From positions 86,515 to 150,514 of the forward strand of contig SZWC01001547.1 of NCBI GenBank assembly GCA_023375785.1: a stretch of 64,000 nt of DNA, read 5' to 3'. Source of the stretch: Penium margaritaceum (lineage: Eukaryota; Streptophyta; Zygnematophyceae; Desmidiales; Peniaceae). This document shows positions 12,904 through 24,194 of the stretch, one piece after another. Each line of letters starts with the position of its first letter. Position 1 is the first letter of the stretch. The position numbers and the translations under genes are program-made. The notes under the pieces are model-generated. The model had not been told where the DNA came from, did not search any database, and saw only the letters and a program-made list of their open reading frames with translations.

Positions 12904-13040
12904 ATGTCACGGAGCCTATAATTTATAAATTCATACAAGAGAGGATATGAGCCTAGCAATAAGGCTGACCACTCACGCACGACCTCGAGAGCTAGAAAAT
13001 GCTCTCATGGTACGCTCTTAGTAGTCACATGACCCATAAT
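12904..13040 (-). repeat. Family A LTR fragment, reversed
   Basis: About 137 bp of reversed A LTR, best matched from gagcctagcaataaggctgacc to gtcacatgacccataat. It stops exactly where a plus-strand B LTR begins. The stopping point is ten bases beyond the point in A-1's LTR where B-II entered. Confidence 0.72.
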
Positions 13041-13436
13041 TGTTGACCTGATATGCTCCTTGTCCATGGCTGATACTTGGACATGCAGTGCTCCTTTGGA
13101 ACAAGTCCCCTTAGTCAAATCTGGATAGTATAGCCATTAAACACTACCTAGGACTTGTGGCTTAGACGTTCCACAGTTAGTCTTTGGAGCGAGAGGTCAC
13201 TGGGTAAAATCCCAGCCCGGTGACTAATTTTCCTTGTGACCAAAAGGGGGACAGGAAGGTTCTAAGAGACATCTTAGAATATTCCAAGGTCCTTCCTGGT
13301 GACTGGCGTCACTTGGCGGTCACAGGGAGCGCCATGAAGGCAAAGGGGATGAAACAATCTAGATTGCCCTTAAAATAGCTAATCTAAAGAGCCAGTGCGC
13401 GCCTAGGCTAGAGGCTGGCTCTAAGACTATAAGAAC
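13041..13436 (+). repeat. Family B LTR, left-hand part
   Basis: A 396-bp stretch from the true family B LTR start tgttgacctgatatgc through the tRNA-like module (13158-13225) to the TATA-like actataagaac, where A-4 begins. No partner half is found to the right of A-4. Confidence 0.82.
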
Positions 13437-14148
13437 TGTTGGAAAAGGAGCCATCTGGCTCAGTTTCAGGTCCACAGGAGAAAGTTCCAGGAAAGTACCT
13501 GATGCCTACTCCGATCGTCAATCCGACTTCACGATTGGAAAGATCAGGTGGCAAAATATCTACGGTCCAAGTTTGAGGCCGATCCAACAGTCAGATTGGG
13601 ATATATGAATTTTTGAAGTTTTCAGGGTCATCGACCGCCGATATCCGGATGACCATGGGCGATGGCTCCATGCCTTAGCCTAAGAAAGGAAAACGTCAAG
13701 AGGTCCAGGGTAAACACCTGATGAGAGAAATATCCAAAAAGGTCCTTGGTCTTAGGATTGCCTTGTCAGAGTGTGCTGGTGAGGATAAAGGTACTTTTCC
13801 TTACTTGTGTGCTAGCCATGGACTCATGGCGATTCTCCATGGGATTGTGGGTTATGTGACCACTAAGAGTGTGCCATGAATGCATTTTCTAGCTCTCTAG
13901 GTCGTGTGTGAGTGGTCAGCCTAATTGCTAGGCTGATTTCCCCCCTTGTGTGAGATTATGGACTCTAGTTTGTGAGCCTTACCCTCCATGGCTAAGTGGT
14001 GTGGCCTGTGAGAGGGCTGACTTGCCCAAGCTCTAGCTATATATGTATTCCATTTGAGTGATTCAACAACCATTCTTCAGCCAAGAAATGCCCTTCTAGT
14101 CCCACATGCTCGCTGCTCCAAGGCTCCTTCTCTCCTCCAGATCCAATA
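13437..14148 (+). repeat. A-4 5' LTR
   Basis: A 712-bp family A LTR from tgttggaaaaggagcc to cagatccaata, followed directly by the primer-binding site. A TATA-like ctatatatgt lies at 14037-14046, about 105 bp before its end. Confidence 0.9.
14037..14046 (+). promoter_or_regulatory. TATA-like box in A-4 5' LTR
   Basis: The sequence ctatatatgt stands at the position held by ctctatatgt in nearly all family A LTR copies here. About 105 bp of LTR remain downstream, which fits a short R-U5 segment. Assignment as the Pol II promoter core is inference from position and conservation. Confidence 0.5.
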
Positions 14149-14150
14149 CT

Positions 14151-14162
14151 TGGTATCAGAGC
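14151..14162 (+). other. A-4 primer-binding site (initiator Met tRNA type)
   Basis: TGGTATCAGAGC, two bases after the LTR, is the standard plant copia site complementary to the 3' end of initiator methionyl tRNA, where minus-strand DNA synthesis starts. It also fixes this LTR as the 5' one. Confidence 0.88.
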
Positions 14163-14515
14163 CAAGGTCTGCAACTTTCAGCCAGCACAGGCCGTCACTT
14201 TGAGAGTGACGGGTTGTGGTAAAATCCTCACCATATTTGACAATAAACCACGAGATCTTCAAGTTTAAGAGACAAGCTTTCCAACAAACCCAAGATCGCG
14301 AAGATCCAACAGTCGGATTGAGAGTTATGCTCAAAACAAGGCCGGCCAGGGCTACACTCTTCCTTCAGAGTAAGACCGTTGCCTTGTGATGACCATAACT
14401 CTCTTGTTTCTTTGTCAAATTGAAAAACAAGCACATACAAATTGAAGTATTTTTCCTAAGTCTTTAATTGGTGCAAAAATATCTGCATTCCATCGGTTTG
14501 CAGTGGTCCCATGTT

Positions 14516-15397
14516 CATCCGCCTTTGGAGAGGCTGGAAGGATGCGCTAACTTCACGTTTTGGAAGATCCGTACTCGCCTCCTTTTGGAGGAGAGGGGCT
14601 TGTGGGAGGTGGTAAGCGGCGACGAGTGCGATCCGCCTCCACACGTAAAAGGCATCACCAAAGCGGAGCTGGTGGCGGGGAAGATGCCACAGAAAGGTGT
14701 AGCAGATGCAAGTACATCTACGACTGCAGGGGCAGCATATGAGGAGAGTAAGAAGGAGAGGGAGGCCTACAGGCTGCTTTTCAACACCATCTCCAACCCG
14801 CATCTTCAGTATGTGAGTGACAAGGCTATTGCAAAAGAGGGGTGGGACACGTTGTGCAAGAATATGAGAGCAAGGATCTTGCATTCCTCATGCTTATTGA
14901 GGAGAAGATGATGGCGTTGAAAATGCAGGGCGGAGAAGGGATGGAGCCGTACTTGAATAGGGCAAACGAGTTAGCGAAGTAGCTAAAAACGACCGGAAAC
15001 CCCGTGGAAGACACGCGATTTGTCCTCCTCTTGCTCAGGGGACTCCCAAGGAGCTATAACATGGTGCGAGAGATGATGGAGTGCCAGCTGACTCTGGACC
15101 TGGACTTCATCTGCACGCACCTAGTGCAGGTAGAACTGCGTCGCAATGCAGCAAAGCGCAATGGCGGTAGGAGCAGTAGTGAAGCAGCTTTCATGACCAT
15201 GGCCTCACGTAACCAGCAGCAGTTACAGTCTAGGGAATAGCGAGGCAAGAAGAAAGACAAGTGCCACTATTGCCAGAAAGAGGGGCACTACAACAAAGAG
15301 TGCTTCAAGTTCAAGAGGGACTAGAAGGAGCAACACTGAAAACAGCAATCTCCACAGCAACAATAGCTGCAATCACAGCAACGTAAGCAGCAGCGGT
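14516..15397 (+). pseudogene. A-4 gag remains
   Basis: Family A gag with LERLEGCANFTFWKI near its start, then the RGLPRSYN motif, the zinc knuckle CHYCQKEGHYNKEC (about 15261-15302) and the start of the glutamine-rich tail. It is interrupted by the solo LTR at 15398 and resumes briefly after it. Gag would build the particle shell and bind RNA through the knuckle. It is a fossil with several breaks. Confidence 0.8.
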
Positions 15398-16135
15398 TGT
15401 TGGGAAAGGAGCCATCCGGCCCAGTTTAAGGTCCACATGAGCAAGTTCTAGGAAAGTACCAGATGTCTGCTCCGATCGTCAGTCTGTGTTCACCATTGGA
15501 AAGATCAGGTTGCAAAATGTCTGTGGTCCAAGTTTGAGGCCGATCCAATGGTCGGATTAGGAGATATGAATTTTTGTAATTTTCGGGGTCATCGACCGCC
15601 GATATCCGGGTGACCATGGGCGATGGCTCCATGCCTTAGCATGAGAAAAGAAAAAGGCAAGAGATCCAGGGTCAAGACCTGATGGGAGAAATATCCAAAA
15701 AGTTCCTAGATTCTTGGGTTGCCTTGTCCGAGTGTGCTGACTAGGAAAAAGGTATCTCTCCTTACATTTTAGGTGAGGTGAGATCCTTGTGTACTAGCCA
15801 TGGACACATGGCGATTCTCCATGAGATTGTGGGTTATGTGACCACTAGAAGTGTGCCATGAGAGCATTTTCTAGCTCTCTATGTCATGTGTGAGTGGTCA
15901 GCCTGATTGCTAGGCTGATTTCCTCCCTTGTGTGAGATTATGGACTCTAGTGTGTGAGCCTTAGCCTCCATGGCTAAGTATTGTGGCTTGTGAGAGGGCT
16001 GACTTGCCCAACCTCTAACTCTATATGTACTCCATCATTTTGAGTGATTAAATAACCTTTCTTTAGCACAAGTGATGCCCTTCCCGTCTCACATGCTCGC
16101 TGTTGCAAAGCTCCCTCTCTCCACCAGTTCCAACT
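15398..16135 (+). repeat. Solo family A LTR inside A-4
   Basis: A complete 738-bp A LTR from tgttgggaaaggagcc to cagttccaact. It is flanked by the near-identical 5-mers gcggt (15393-15397) and gcagt (16136-16140), and A-4 gag text continues after it. There is no internal sequence or second LTR. This is the pattern left when an inserted element's two LTRs recombine. Confidence 0.78.
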
Positions 16136-16439
16136 GCAGTAGCACACTGAGACCGGCGTACACCATTTTGGCAACATGAACATGGCCAAGGAGGTGCGCG
16201 ACCGCCTCTTCATGGCGAAATCTGACATGTCGCAAAAGGAGAAGGCGGATGTGGCGTGGTACAAGGACTCACGGTGTACCAAGAGTCTGACGCACCACAA
16301 GGTGCTATCAAGTTGGAGTCTACTCCAACCAGCAAGCAGGTTGCTCATTTTTGCACCAAGCCAAGGATCCGTAAGAAAAAGCAGTTTTGCATGAAGGCAT
16401 GTGGACTCAGCCTAGTCTGATTGCGGCAAAGTGGGAGAT

Positions 16440-17173
16440 TCTTGGAAAAGGAGCCATGCTTCTTTATTTCACGTCTATAAGAGCAAGTTCCAAGAAACTA
16501 CTTGATGCCTACTCTGATCGTCAATGCAACCTCACCATTGGAAAAATCAAGTGGTTAACAATCTACGGTCTAAGGATAAGGCCAATCCAATGGTCCGATT
16601 GGGGCATATGTATTTTCAAAGTTTCGAAGGTCATCAATTGCCGGTATCATGGTGACCATGGACGATGGCTCCAAGCCTTTGCCTGAGAAAAGAAAAAGGC
16701 AAGAGGTCCAGGGTCAAGACCTGATGGGAGCAATATCCAAAAGGTCCCAGAAACTTGGGTTGCCTTGTCTGAGTGTGCTGACTAGGAAAAAGGTATCTCT
16801 CCTTTATTTTAGGTGAGGTGAGATGCTTGTTTGCTAGCCATGGACACATTGCGATCCTTTGTGGGATTTTGTATAATTTGACCACTAGGATTGTGCCATG
16901 CGAGCATTTTCTAGCTCTCTAGGTCGTGTGTGTGAGTGGTCTGCCTGATTGCTTGGCTGATTTTTTCTCTTGTGTGAGATTATGGACTTTAGTACGTGAG
17001 TCTTAGCCTCCATGACTTAGTGGTGTGGCTTGTGAGAGGGCTGACTTGCCCAAGCTCTAGCTTTATATGTACTCCATCATTTTGAGTGATTCAACAACCA
17101 CTATTCAGCACAACTGGTGCCCTTTCAGTCCCATATGTTTCTCCAAGGCTCCCTCTCTCCTCCAGTTCCAACA
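16440..17173 (+). repeat. A-4 3' LTR
   Basis: A 734-bp A LTR immediately after the purine tract aaagtgggagat (16428-16439), ending in cagttccaaca at 17173. Confidence 0.86.
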
Positions 17174-17350
17174 ACCGTAGCCTCCGTGGCTAAGTAGTGT
17201 AGTTTTTTAGAGGGCTTACTTACCCAAGCACCACCTCTATTAGACTTGGTCATTTTGAGCAATTCAATAACCATTCTTTGGCACAATTGATGCTCTTTTT
17301 GTCCAATATACTCGCTGCTTCAAGGCTCCCTTTCTCCTCCAGTTCCAACA
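17174..17350 (+). repeat. Diverged family A LTR end
   Basis: The last about 175 bp of another A LTR, from agcctccgtggctaag to the terminus cagttccaaca at 17350. It is more diverged than neighbouring LTRs. It is the border to the only sequence in the window that belongs to neither family. Confidence 0.78.
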
Positions 17351-17702
17351 TCATGTTCTTGGTCCATGCGTATTCTATGTGAGTATTCCTGTGCTTTAGT
17401 TCATTATATGACTTTTGAACTTGATGATCTTGGCTCAGTCTGGTGAGAGATGATATTATCTTGTGCCATTTACATGATACTATTGCTGAAATAGCTAATG
17501 TGCTTTTCTTTGTGATAGTTTCATCTATAGAAGAAAGATATGTACTGTATCTAAGGAAGAAATGGTAAAATAAAAAGACACTGTTTAATTTTCAACTAGC
17601 CTAAGAGATGTCAACCGGCCTAAACTAACCGACTAGAAAACGAGGAGTTAGCTGGTCCCTTGTCCTTAGCACCTGGTCCCTTGTCTGTGTAGTAACCACC
17701 TA
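17351..17702. other. Unassigned A+T-rich segment
   Basis: About 350 bp matching neither family in this window. It is visibly richer in A and T than the rest. It contains a 13-bp direct repeat, ctggtcccttgtc, at 17652-17664 and 17673-17685. There is no long open frame and no tRNA-like fold or terminal repeats that I can see. It lies between a true LTR end and the abrupt start of A-5 integrase sequence. It may be a scrap of the original host DNA or of a third repeat; I cannot tell which. Confidence 0.5.
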
Positions 17703-19348
17703 AGCAAGGAATTTCAGGACTATCTTGCAAACAGCTGGCATCAATGCGTAGCGTATTATTCCATACTCACTGTAGCACAATGATATGAGAAAACATGCCA
17801 CCTATACCATCGTTGAGTCGGCGTTCTCCATGCTACACGCAACTCGGCTCATTTATGATTTCTAGGCCGAAGTAGTAAGTTTTGTGGTGCACATCAAGAA
17901 TTGTAGTCCAACCAAGCTACCGGAGTAAATGATGCCATAGGATGCATGGTTTGGCAAGAAGTATAGCATTTGGTAGCTTGGCCACATGCACATGGTAAAA
18001 AAGAAATGGCAAAAAGGGGACATGAAGAGTACACGGATGTTGATGATCCTCTATGACATGGAAAGCCGAGCCTATCATCTCTATGCGAAGGATATTCTCA
18101 CGCTATCACCTCCACACATGTCATCTTGAAAGAAAGAGGTAGAGAGGTAGCAAAATCAACAGCTCACCGGGTAGTGGTAGTATCCTTTGTGACCCAGTCT
18201 CTGGTTATCGTTCTCTATTTTGATAGTGAACTAACCAGTCTAATCTCCCATGTTCGATGCAAGAGGTATAACAGAGATGAAGAACCAACGGAAATTATAC
18301 TTGTGCCAGTAATACCGCGCCAGCCTTGTTGTAACGCTCCTAAACCAGGTCATATGTATCCTTGCAGGGTGCGCTACAAGCTCAGTGAGAGCGGCCATTT
18401 CTAGATATTGCAGAAACAAAACAGATGATTGTTGCAATTGTAGAAGAGTCATATGAGCCATTATCTTACAATAAGGTGACAAGTGCACTTGATGCTACAT
18501 ATTGGATACAAATTGTGTAGTAGGAGATTCAATCCTAACTCGACAATGGCACGTAGGCATTCAGTGAGCGTCCACCTAGGCGCAAGGTGATCAAGTACAA
18601 GTCAGTGTTTAGGAAGAGGGAAGGAGAATATGGTACAAGGCAGGGCTTATTGCCCAAGGCTACTGGTAGGAGGAGGACATTGACTAAACTCAAAACATTT
18701 ATCTCCTTACAAAGTTTGCCTCTATGTGTACTCTCCTTTTTATGCAACGGATGATTTTGAGATCCACTACATGGAAGTTAAGACAACATTCTTGAACATT
18801 GACTTGGAGGAGGAAATCTACATGGAACACCGAGAGGTATATATCATGGATGACCAGGAGCATGTCATTTCTAAGTTACAAAAGTTGTATGGTTTAAAGC
18901 AAGCATCACGTGCTTGGGACCAGATGTTGGATGCAGTGCTACAATACATGGGATTTGAGCTTAACAAATATGGCTATAGTGTCTATCACTGGCAGCATGA
19001 GCATGAGGTCCTCATCATCGTTGTGTATGTGGATGATATGCCACTCCTTCGGAATAACATGTTCGTACTGTAGGAATTCAAGTAAGTGATGTAGGAGGAC
19101 TTCAACGTGTCTGATCTTAGGGACGCATGATACCTCTTTGGTGTCTAGATCACGCATGATCACAAATCACGCTTTCTATCACTAGATATTATATCAACAA
19201 CGTACTATAGTGGTTCAACATGGCGGAATCAAAACCCATGAGTATGCCGCTTGAGACGCTACGGCATAATGTCATCTTTAGTGAAAAAACAAGTGCAAAA
19301 GCGGCAGAAGTACAAGAGCGCCATAGGCTGTTTGTAATACCTGATGGT
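17703..19348 (+). mobile_element. A-5: diverged integrase-RT fragment of family A
   Basis: Plus-strand A pol from the integrase core (about 17703-18420; agcaaggaatttcagg corresponds to the family SKEFQ text) into reverse transcriptase (about 18480-19340, with YGLKQASRAWDQ and VVYVDDMPLLRN at about 19020). It ends shortly after RT at an A LTR with no RNase H. It is the most diverged A pol in the window, with well over ten breaks. It is the first unit of the LTR-sharing array. Confidence 0.78.
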
Positions 19349-20084
19349 TGCCAGGAAAGGACCCATCCGCCTCACTCTCAGGTCCACAGGAGCAAGTTCC
19401 AGGAACTACAACATGCCTTCTCTAGTTGTCATTCCGTCTCCACCATTGGAAAGATTAGGAGGCATATTCACTATGGTCCAAGTTTCAAGCCCATCCAATG
19501 GTCAAATTGGGATATATGAATGTTCGATGTTTCTAGGGTCATCGTCCTCCGGTGTCTGGGTGACCATGGGCGATGGCTGCATGCCTTAGCCTAATGAAAG
19601 GCTAAGGCAAGAGGTCCAGGGTCAAGACCTGATGGGAGAAATATCCAAAAGGGTCCTAGATTCTCGGGTTGCCTTGTCAGAGTTTGCTAACTAGGAAAAT
19701 GATATGTTTCCTTGCTTTTTAGGTGAGGTGAGATCCTTGTGTGCTAACATGGACACATGGCGATTGTCCATGGGATTGTGGGTTATGTGACCACTAGGTG
19801 TCTTCCATGAGAGCATTTTCTAGTTCTAAAGGTTGTGTGTGAGTAGTCAGCCTGGTTGCTAGGCTGATTTCCTCTCTAGTGTGAGATTATGGACTCTAGT
19901 ATCTGAGCCTTAGCCTCCATGGCTAAGTTGTATGGCTTGTGAGAGGGCTGACTTGCCCTAGCTGTAACTCTATATGCACTCCATCATTTTGAGTGATTTA
20001 ACAACCATTCCTCAACAAAAGTGATGCCCTATCAGTCCCACGTCTTTGCTGCTCCAAGGATCCCTCTCTTCTACAGTTCGAACA
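19349..20084 (+). repeat. Family A LTR shared by A-5 and A-6
   Basis: A 736-bp A LTR from tgccaggaaaggaccc to cagttcgaaca. Internal A sequence lies on both sides: RT of A-5 to the left, primer-site-like text (cttcgtatctgagccaag) and leader of A-6 to the right. One LTR therefore serves as 3' LTR and 5' LTR. Confidence 0.85.
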
Positions 20085-21045
20085 CTTCGTATCTGAGCCA
20101 AGTTCTGGCACTTTCAGCCAGCAAAGGCCGTCACTTTGAGAGTAACAGGTTTGGGTCAAAACTTCACCAAATTTGACAATAAACCACTGGATCTTCAAGT
20201 TCCCAAAAGAAGGAGCCCAATATTGCAAAGTTCTACATTCGGATCAATAGTTATGTTCAAAAGAATGTCGGCCAGAACTACACTCTTCTCTCTGGGTAAG
20301 TCTGTCGCCTTGTGATGACCATAACTCCCTCATTTCTTTGTCAAATTTAAAACGTAGCACATGCATATTGAAGTTTTGTTCCTACGCTTTCAATTGGTCC
20401 AAAGATATTTGCATTCCATTGTTACATTTGGTAGAAATACCGTTTACACGCAGGATGGTGTGAGCTGGAGTAGGAGTAGTAGCATACTGTGTCTACAAAA
20501 GGGCATATCTCTCCAAATCTCCTCTTGATGACCCTGTTTTATGGGTCTATCAAAAAGGTTTTGAGCTACATTTTCCAGTGATGGGCTTAGTTTTTCCACA
20601 TTCCTAGTCTGCTGGCCTCTATAGTCCATTTTTTGTCAGAAAGATTTCTGGCATAAGCAGCAGCAGAAGCAGGGACAACGCCGCCACTGAAGGGTAGCGA
20701 TGAGCATCACCTAAGCTCAAAATAGCAGCATGGTCAAAATGTGCTCATCATTATCGTCTATGTGGATGTCATGCCCTTCTTTTCCAAAATCAAATGTGCT
20801 CTGCAATAGTTCAAGGAGGTCATGCAGGAGCGCTTCCAGATGTCTGATCTCGGGGAGGCGTCATACTTCCTCGGAATCCAGATCATGCGTGACCGCAAAT
20901 CACGCTCTCTCTCGCTGTAGCAGAGCCGTTATATCAAGGATGTTTTGCAGTGGTTCGGCATGGCAGAGGCAAAATCCATGAATACGCTCATGAGACGCCG
21001 TAGTACCTCGTGAGCTTTCGTGGAGAAGCACATGCGGATGAGCGG
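20085..21045 (+). mobile_element. A-6: family A leader joined to an RT fragment
   Basis: A decayed primer site and about 620 bp of A leader run to the gag start region (about 20718). They continue straight into reverse transcriptase text (about 20730-21040; atcattatcgtctatgtggatg, then cttcctcggaatccagatc). Gag, protease, integrase and RNase H are absent. It is a strongly shortened second unit of the array. Confidence 0.8.
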
Positions 21046-21102
21046 TGTTGGAAAAGGAGCCATCCGACTAAATTTCAGGTCCACATGAGCAACCTCAAAG
21101 AA

Positions 21103-22073
21103 TGTTGGAAAAGGAGCCATCTGGCTCTGTTTCAGGTCCACAAGAGCAAGTTCCAGGAAAGTACCAGATGCCTACTCCGATCGTCGATCCAAGTTCACCA
21201 TTGGAAATATCAGGTGGCAAAATGTCTACGTTCCAAGTGTGAGGCCGATCCAACAGTCGGATTGGGAGATATGAATATTCGAAGTATTCGGGGTCATCGA
21301 CCGCCGATATCCGTGTGACCATGGACGATAGCTCCATATCTTAGCCTGAGAAAAGAAAAAGGCAAGAGGTCCAGGGTCAAGACCTGATGGGAGACATATC
21401 CAAAAAGGTCCTTGGTCTTAGGATTGCCTTGCCAGAGTGTGCTGACTAGGATAAAGGTACCTTTCCTTACTTTTTAGGTGAGGTGAGATCCTTGTGTGCT
21501 AGCCATGGACACATGGCGACTCTCCATGGGATTGTGGGTTATGTGACCACTAGGAGTGTGCCACGAGAGCATTTTCTAGCTCTCTAGGTCGTGTGTGAGT
21601 GGTCAGCCTGATTGCTAGGCTGATTTCTACCCTTGTGTGAGATTATGGACTCTAGTGTGTGAGCCGTAGCCTCCATGGCTAAGTGGTGTGGCTTGTGAGA
21701 GGGCTGACTTGCCCAAGCTCTAGCTCTATATGTACTCCATCATTTTGAGTGATTCAACAACCATTCTTCAGCACAAGTGATGCCCTTCCAATCACACATG
21801 CTCGCTGCTCCAAGGCNNNNNNNNNNNNNNNNNNNNNNNNCTGATTGCTAGGCTGATTTCTACCCTTGTGTGAGATTATGGACTCTAGTGTGTGAGCCGT
21901 AGCCTCCATGGCTAAGTGGTGTGGCTTGTGAGAGGGCTGACTTGCCCAAGCTCTAGCTCTATATGTACTCCATCATTTTGAGTGATTCAACAACCATTCT
22001 TCAGCACAAGTGATGCCCTTCCAATCACACATGCTCGCTGCTCCAAGGCTCCCTCTCTCCTCCAGATCCAACA
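21103..22073 (+). repeat. A-7 5' LTR with assembly artefact
   Basis: As written it is 971 bp. Removing the 24-N gap and one of the two identical 209-bp copies beside it gives 738 bp, matching the 737-bp 3' LTR. It therefore looks like a single LTR written partly twice. Confidence 0.85.
21817..21840. other. Assembly gap (24 N)
   Basis: A 24-base N run between two identical 209-bp stretches (21608-21816 and 21841-22049). A single further N is at 23282. Confidence 0.98.
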
Positions 22074-22161
22074 AAGAAACTACCAGATGCCTACTCCTAT
22101 CATCAATCCGACTTCACCTTTGGAAATATCAAGTAGTACAATATCAAGTAGTACAATATCT

Positions 22162-22735
22162 GTTGTTAGCGCTGTGAGATGGCAAATCCCGGACCAGAGC
22201 ACCAGAAGGCTGTGAAGCGGATCTTTCGCTACCTTGCTGGAACCATCAACATCGGCATCACCTACAACGGCAACGACAACAGCATCATTGGCTACACAGA
22301 TGCAGATTCGGCTTCAAACCCTGAGGACCATAAGTCCAGTTCTGGACATGTGTTCTTCATGAATGGTGGGGCCATCAGTTGGTGCAGCAAGCGCCAGGTG
22401 GATGTGGCCACCTCGAGCACTGAAGCTGAGTACGTCTCTCTCAGTTTTGGAGCCAAGGAAGCAGTTTGGCGTCGCCGTCTCATGGCAGAGATGAGTGGGA
22501 GTACAGCAGTTCCAGTTCCTGTACGCGTGGAAAACCAGAGCGCAATCGCACTCGCCAAGAATCCTAAGCACCATGCACGCACCAAGCACATTGGCATCGC
22601 ATATCACTTCATCAGGCACATGGTGTAAAACGGTGCTATCAAGCTGGAGTTAACTCCAACGAGCAAGCAGGTCGCTGATTTTGAAACCAAGCCAGTGACC
22701 CATGAGAAGAAACATTTCTGCATGAAGGCATGTGG
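22162..22735 (+). pseudogene. A-7 RNase H fragment
   Basis: This open stretch covers the C-terminal copia RNase H. Visible motifs are YLAGTINIGITYNGNDNS, SSGHVFFMNGGAISW, ATSSTEAEYVSLSFGAKEA and RVENQSAIALAKN. RNase H would remove the RNA strand during reverse transcription. It is the best-preserved RNase H of the plus-strand copies. It is only the end of pol, and nothing upstream of it belongs to this copy as assembled. Confidence 0.85.
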
Positions 22736-22770
22736 ACTCAGCCCACTCTGACTGCGGTAAAGTGGGAGAT

Positions 22771-23507
22771 TGTTGGAAAAGGAGCCATCTGGCTCTGTTT
22801 CAGGTCCGCAAGAGCAAGTTCCAGGAAAGTAGCAAATGCCTACTCCGATCGTCGATCCAACTTCACCATTGGAAACATTAGGTTGCAAAATGTCTACGAT
22901 CCAAGTTTGAGGCCAATCCAACGGTCGGATTGGGAGATATGATTTTCGAAGTATTCGGGGTCATCGACCGCCGATATCGGGGTGACCATGGGCGATGGCT
23001 CCATGCCTTAGCCTGAGAAAAGAAAAAGGCAAGAGGTCCAGGGTCAAGACCTGATGGGAGAAATATCCAAAAAGGTCCTTGGTCTTAGGATTGCCTTGTC
23101 AGAGTGTGCTGACTAGAATAAAGGTACCTTTCCTTCCCTTTTAGGTGAGGTGAGATCCTTGTGTGCTAGCCATGGACACATGGCGATTCTCCATGGGATT
23201 GTGGGTTATGTGACCACTAGGAGTGTGCCATGAGAGCATTTTCTAGCTCTCTAGGTCGTGTGTGAGTGGTCAGCCTGATTGNTAGGCTGATTTCCACCCT
23301 TGTGTGAGATTATGGACTCTCGTGTGTGAGCCTTAGCCTCCATGGCTAAGTGGTGTGGCTTGTGAGAGTGCTGACTTGCCGAAGCTCTAGCTCTATATGT
23401 ACTCCATCATTTTAAGTGATTCAACAACCATTTTTCAGCACAAGTGATGCCCTTCCAATCACACATGCTCGCTGCTCCAAGGCTCCCTCTCTCCTCCAAA
23501 TCCAACA
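22771..23507 (+). repeat. A-7 3' LTR
   Basis: A 737-bp A LTR from tgttggaaaaggagcc to caaatccaaca, directly after the purine tract. It shares the rare block tccaatcacacatgctcgc with the 5' LTR, supporting their pairing. Confidence 0.9.
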
Positions 23508-24194
23508 AAGAAACTACCAGATGCCTACTCCTATCATCAATCCGACTTCACCTTTGGAAATATCAAGTAGTACAATATCTATGGTTCAAGTTTCAGGCCG
23601 ATCGAACAGTCGGATTTGGAGATATGAGTTTTCAAAGATTCTGGGTTCATCAACCGCTTGTATCTTGCTGACCATGGGCGATGGCTCCATACCTTAGCCT
23701 GAGAAAAGAAAGAGGAAAGAGGTCCAGGATCAAGACCTGATGGGAGAAATATCTGAATAGGTCCTAGATTCTTGGGTTGCCTTGTAAGAGTGTTGTGACT
23801 AGGAGAAGGGTATCTCTGCTTACGTTTTAGGTGAGGTGAGAAGCTTGTGTGCTAGCCATGAACACATGGCGATTCTCTATGGGATTGTGGGTTATTTGAC
23901 CACTAGGAGTGTACCATCAGAGCACGTTCTAGCTCTCTAGGTGGTGTGTGAGTGGTTAGCCTGATTACTAGGCTGATTTTCTCTCTTCTGTGAGATTATG
24001 GACTCTAGTGTGTGAGCCTTAGCCTCCATGGCTAAGTGATGTGGCTTGTGAGAGGGCTGACTTGCCCAAGCTCTAGCTCTATATGTACTCCATGATTTTC
24101 AGTGATTCAACCACCAATCTTCAGCACAAGTGATACCCTTCCAGTCCCACATGTTTGCTGCTCCAAGGCTCTCCTCTCTCCTCAAGTTCCAACA

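Larger units (their letters stand above)
13437..17173 (+). mobile_element. A-4: broken family A element with both LTRs and a nested solo LTR
   Basis: A plus-strand copy with 5' LTR 13437-14148, primer site 14151-14162, leader 14163-about 14515, gag (about 14516-15397, resuming 16141-about 16300), a short 3' end of pol (about 16301-16420), purine tract and 3' LTR (16440-17173). Most of pol is absent, so this is an internally shortened copy of about 3 kb of its own sequence. A second A LTR (15398-16135) lies inside gag. No matching target duplication is visible at the outer ends. The LTRs differ visibly from one another, suggesting an older insertion than A-7 or A-10. Confidence 0.82.
21103..23507 (+). 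mobile_element. A-7: youngest family A copy, mostly LTRs plus RNase H
   Basis: Bounded by perfect 5-bp duplications (aagaa). Parts: 5' LTR 21103-22073 (inflated by a gap and a repeated 209-bp stretch), a 3' pol piece with RNase H (about 22162-22735, ATSSTEAEYVSLSFGAKEAV), purine tract aaagtgggagat (22759-22770), and 3' LTR 22771-23507. Counting by eye, the two LTRs differ at about 34 of 737 positions (about 5%), the least of any pair here. The internal region is far too short for a whole copy, but the join after the 5' LTR is suspect as assembled. Confidence 0.8.
21046..24194 (+). repeat. Family A LTR split by A-7 (shared by A-6 and A-8)
   Basis: The LTR's own sequence is 21046-21102 plus 23508-24194, together about 744 bp. 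It starts tgttggaaaaggagcc and ends caagttccaaca. A-7 is inserted after its first 57 bp with the perfect target duplication aagaa (21098-21102 and 23508-23512). To the right it is followed by a decayed primer site and the leader of A-8. Confidence 0.85.

Noticed and set aside
17351-17702. A Helitron or MITE
   Set aside because: No terminal inverted repeats, target duplication or convincing Helitron ends could be found.
21608-22049. A genuine tandem duplication within an LTR
   Set aside because: Perfect identity, a short N run exactly between the copies and the corrected LTR length all favour an assembly artefact.
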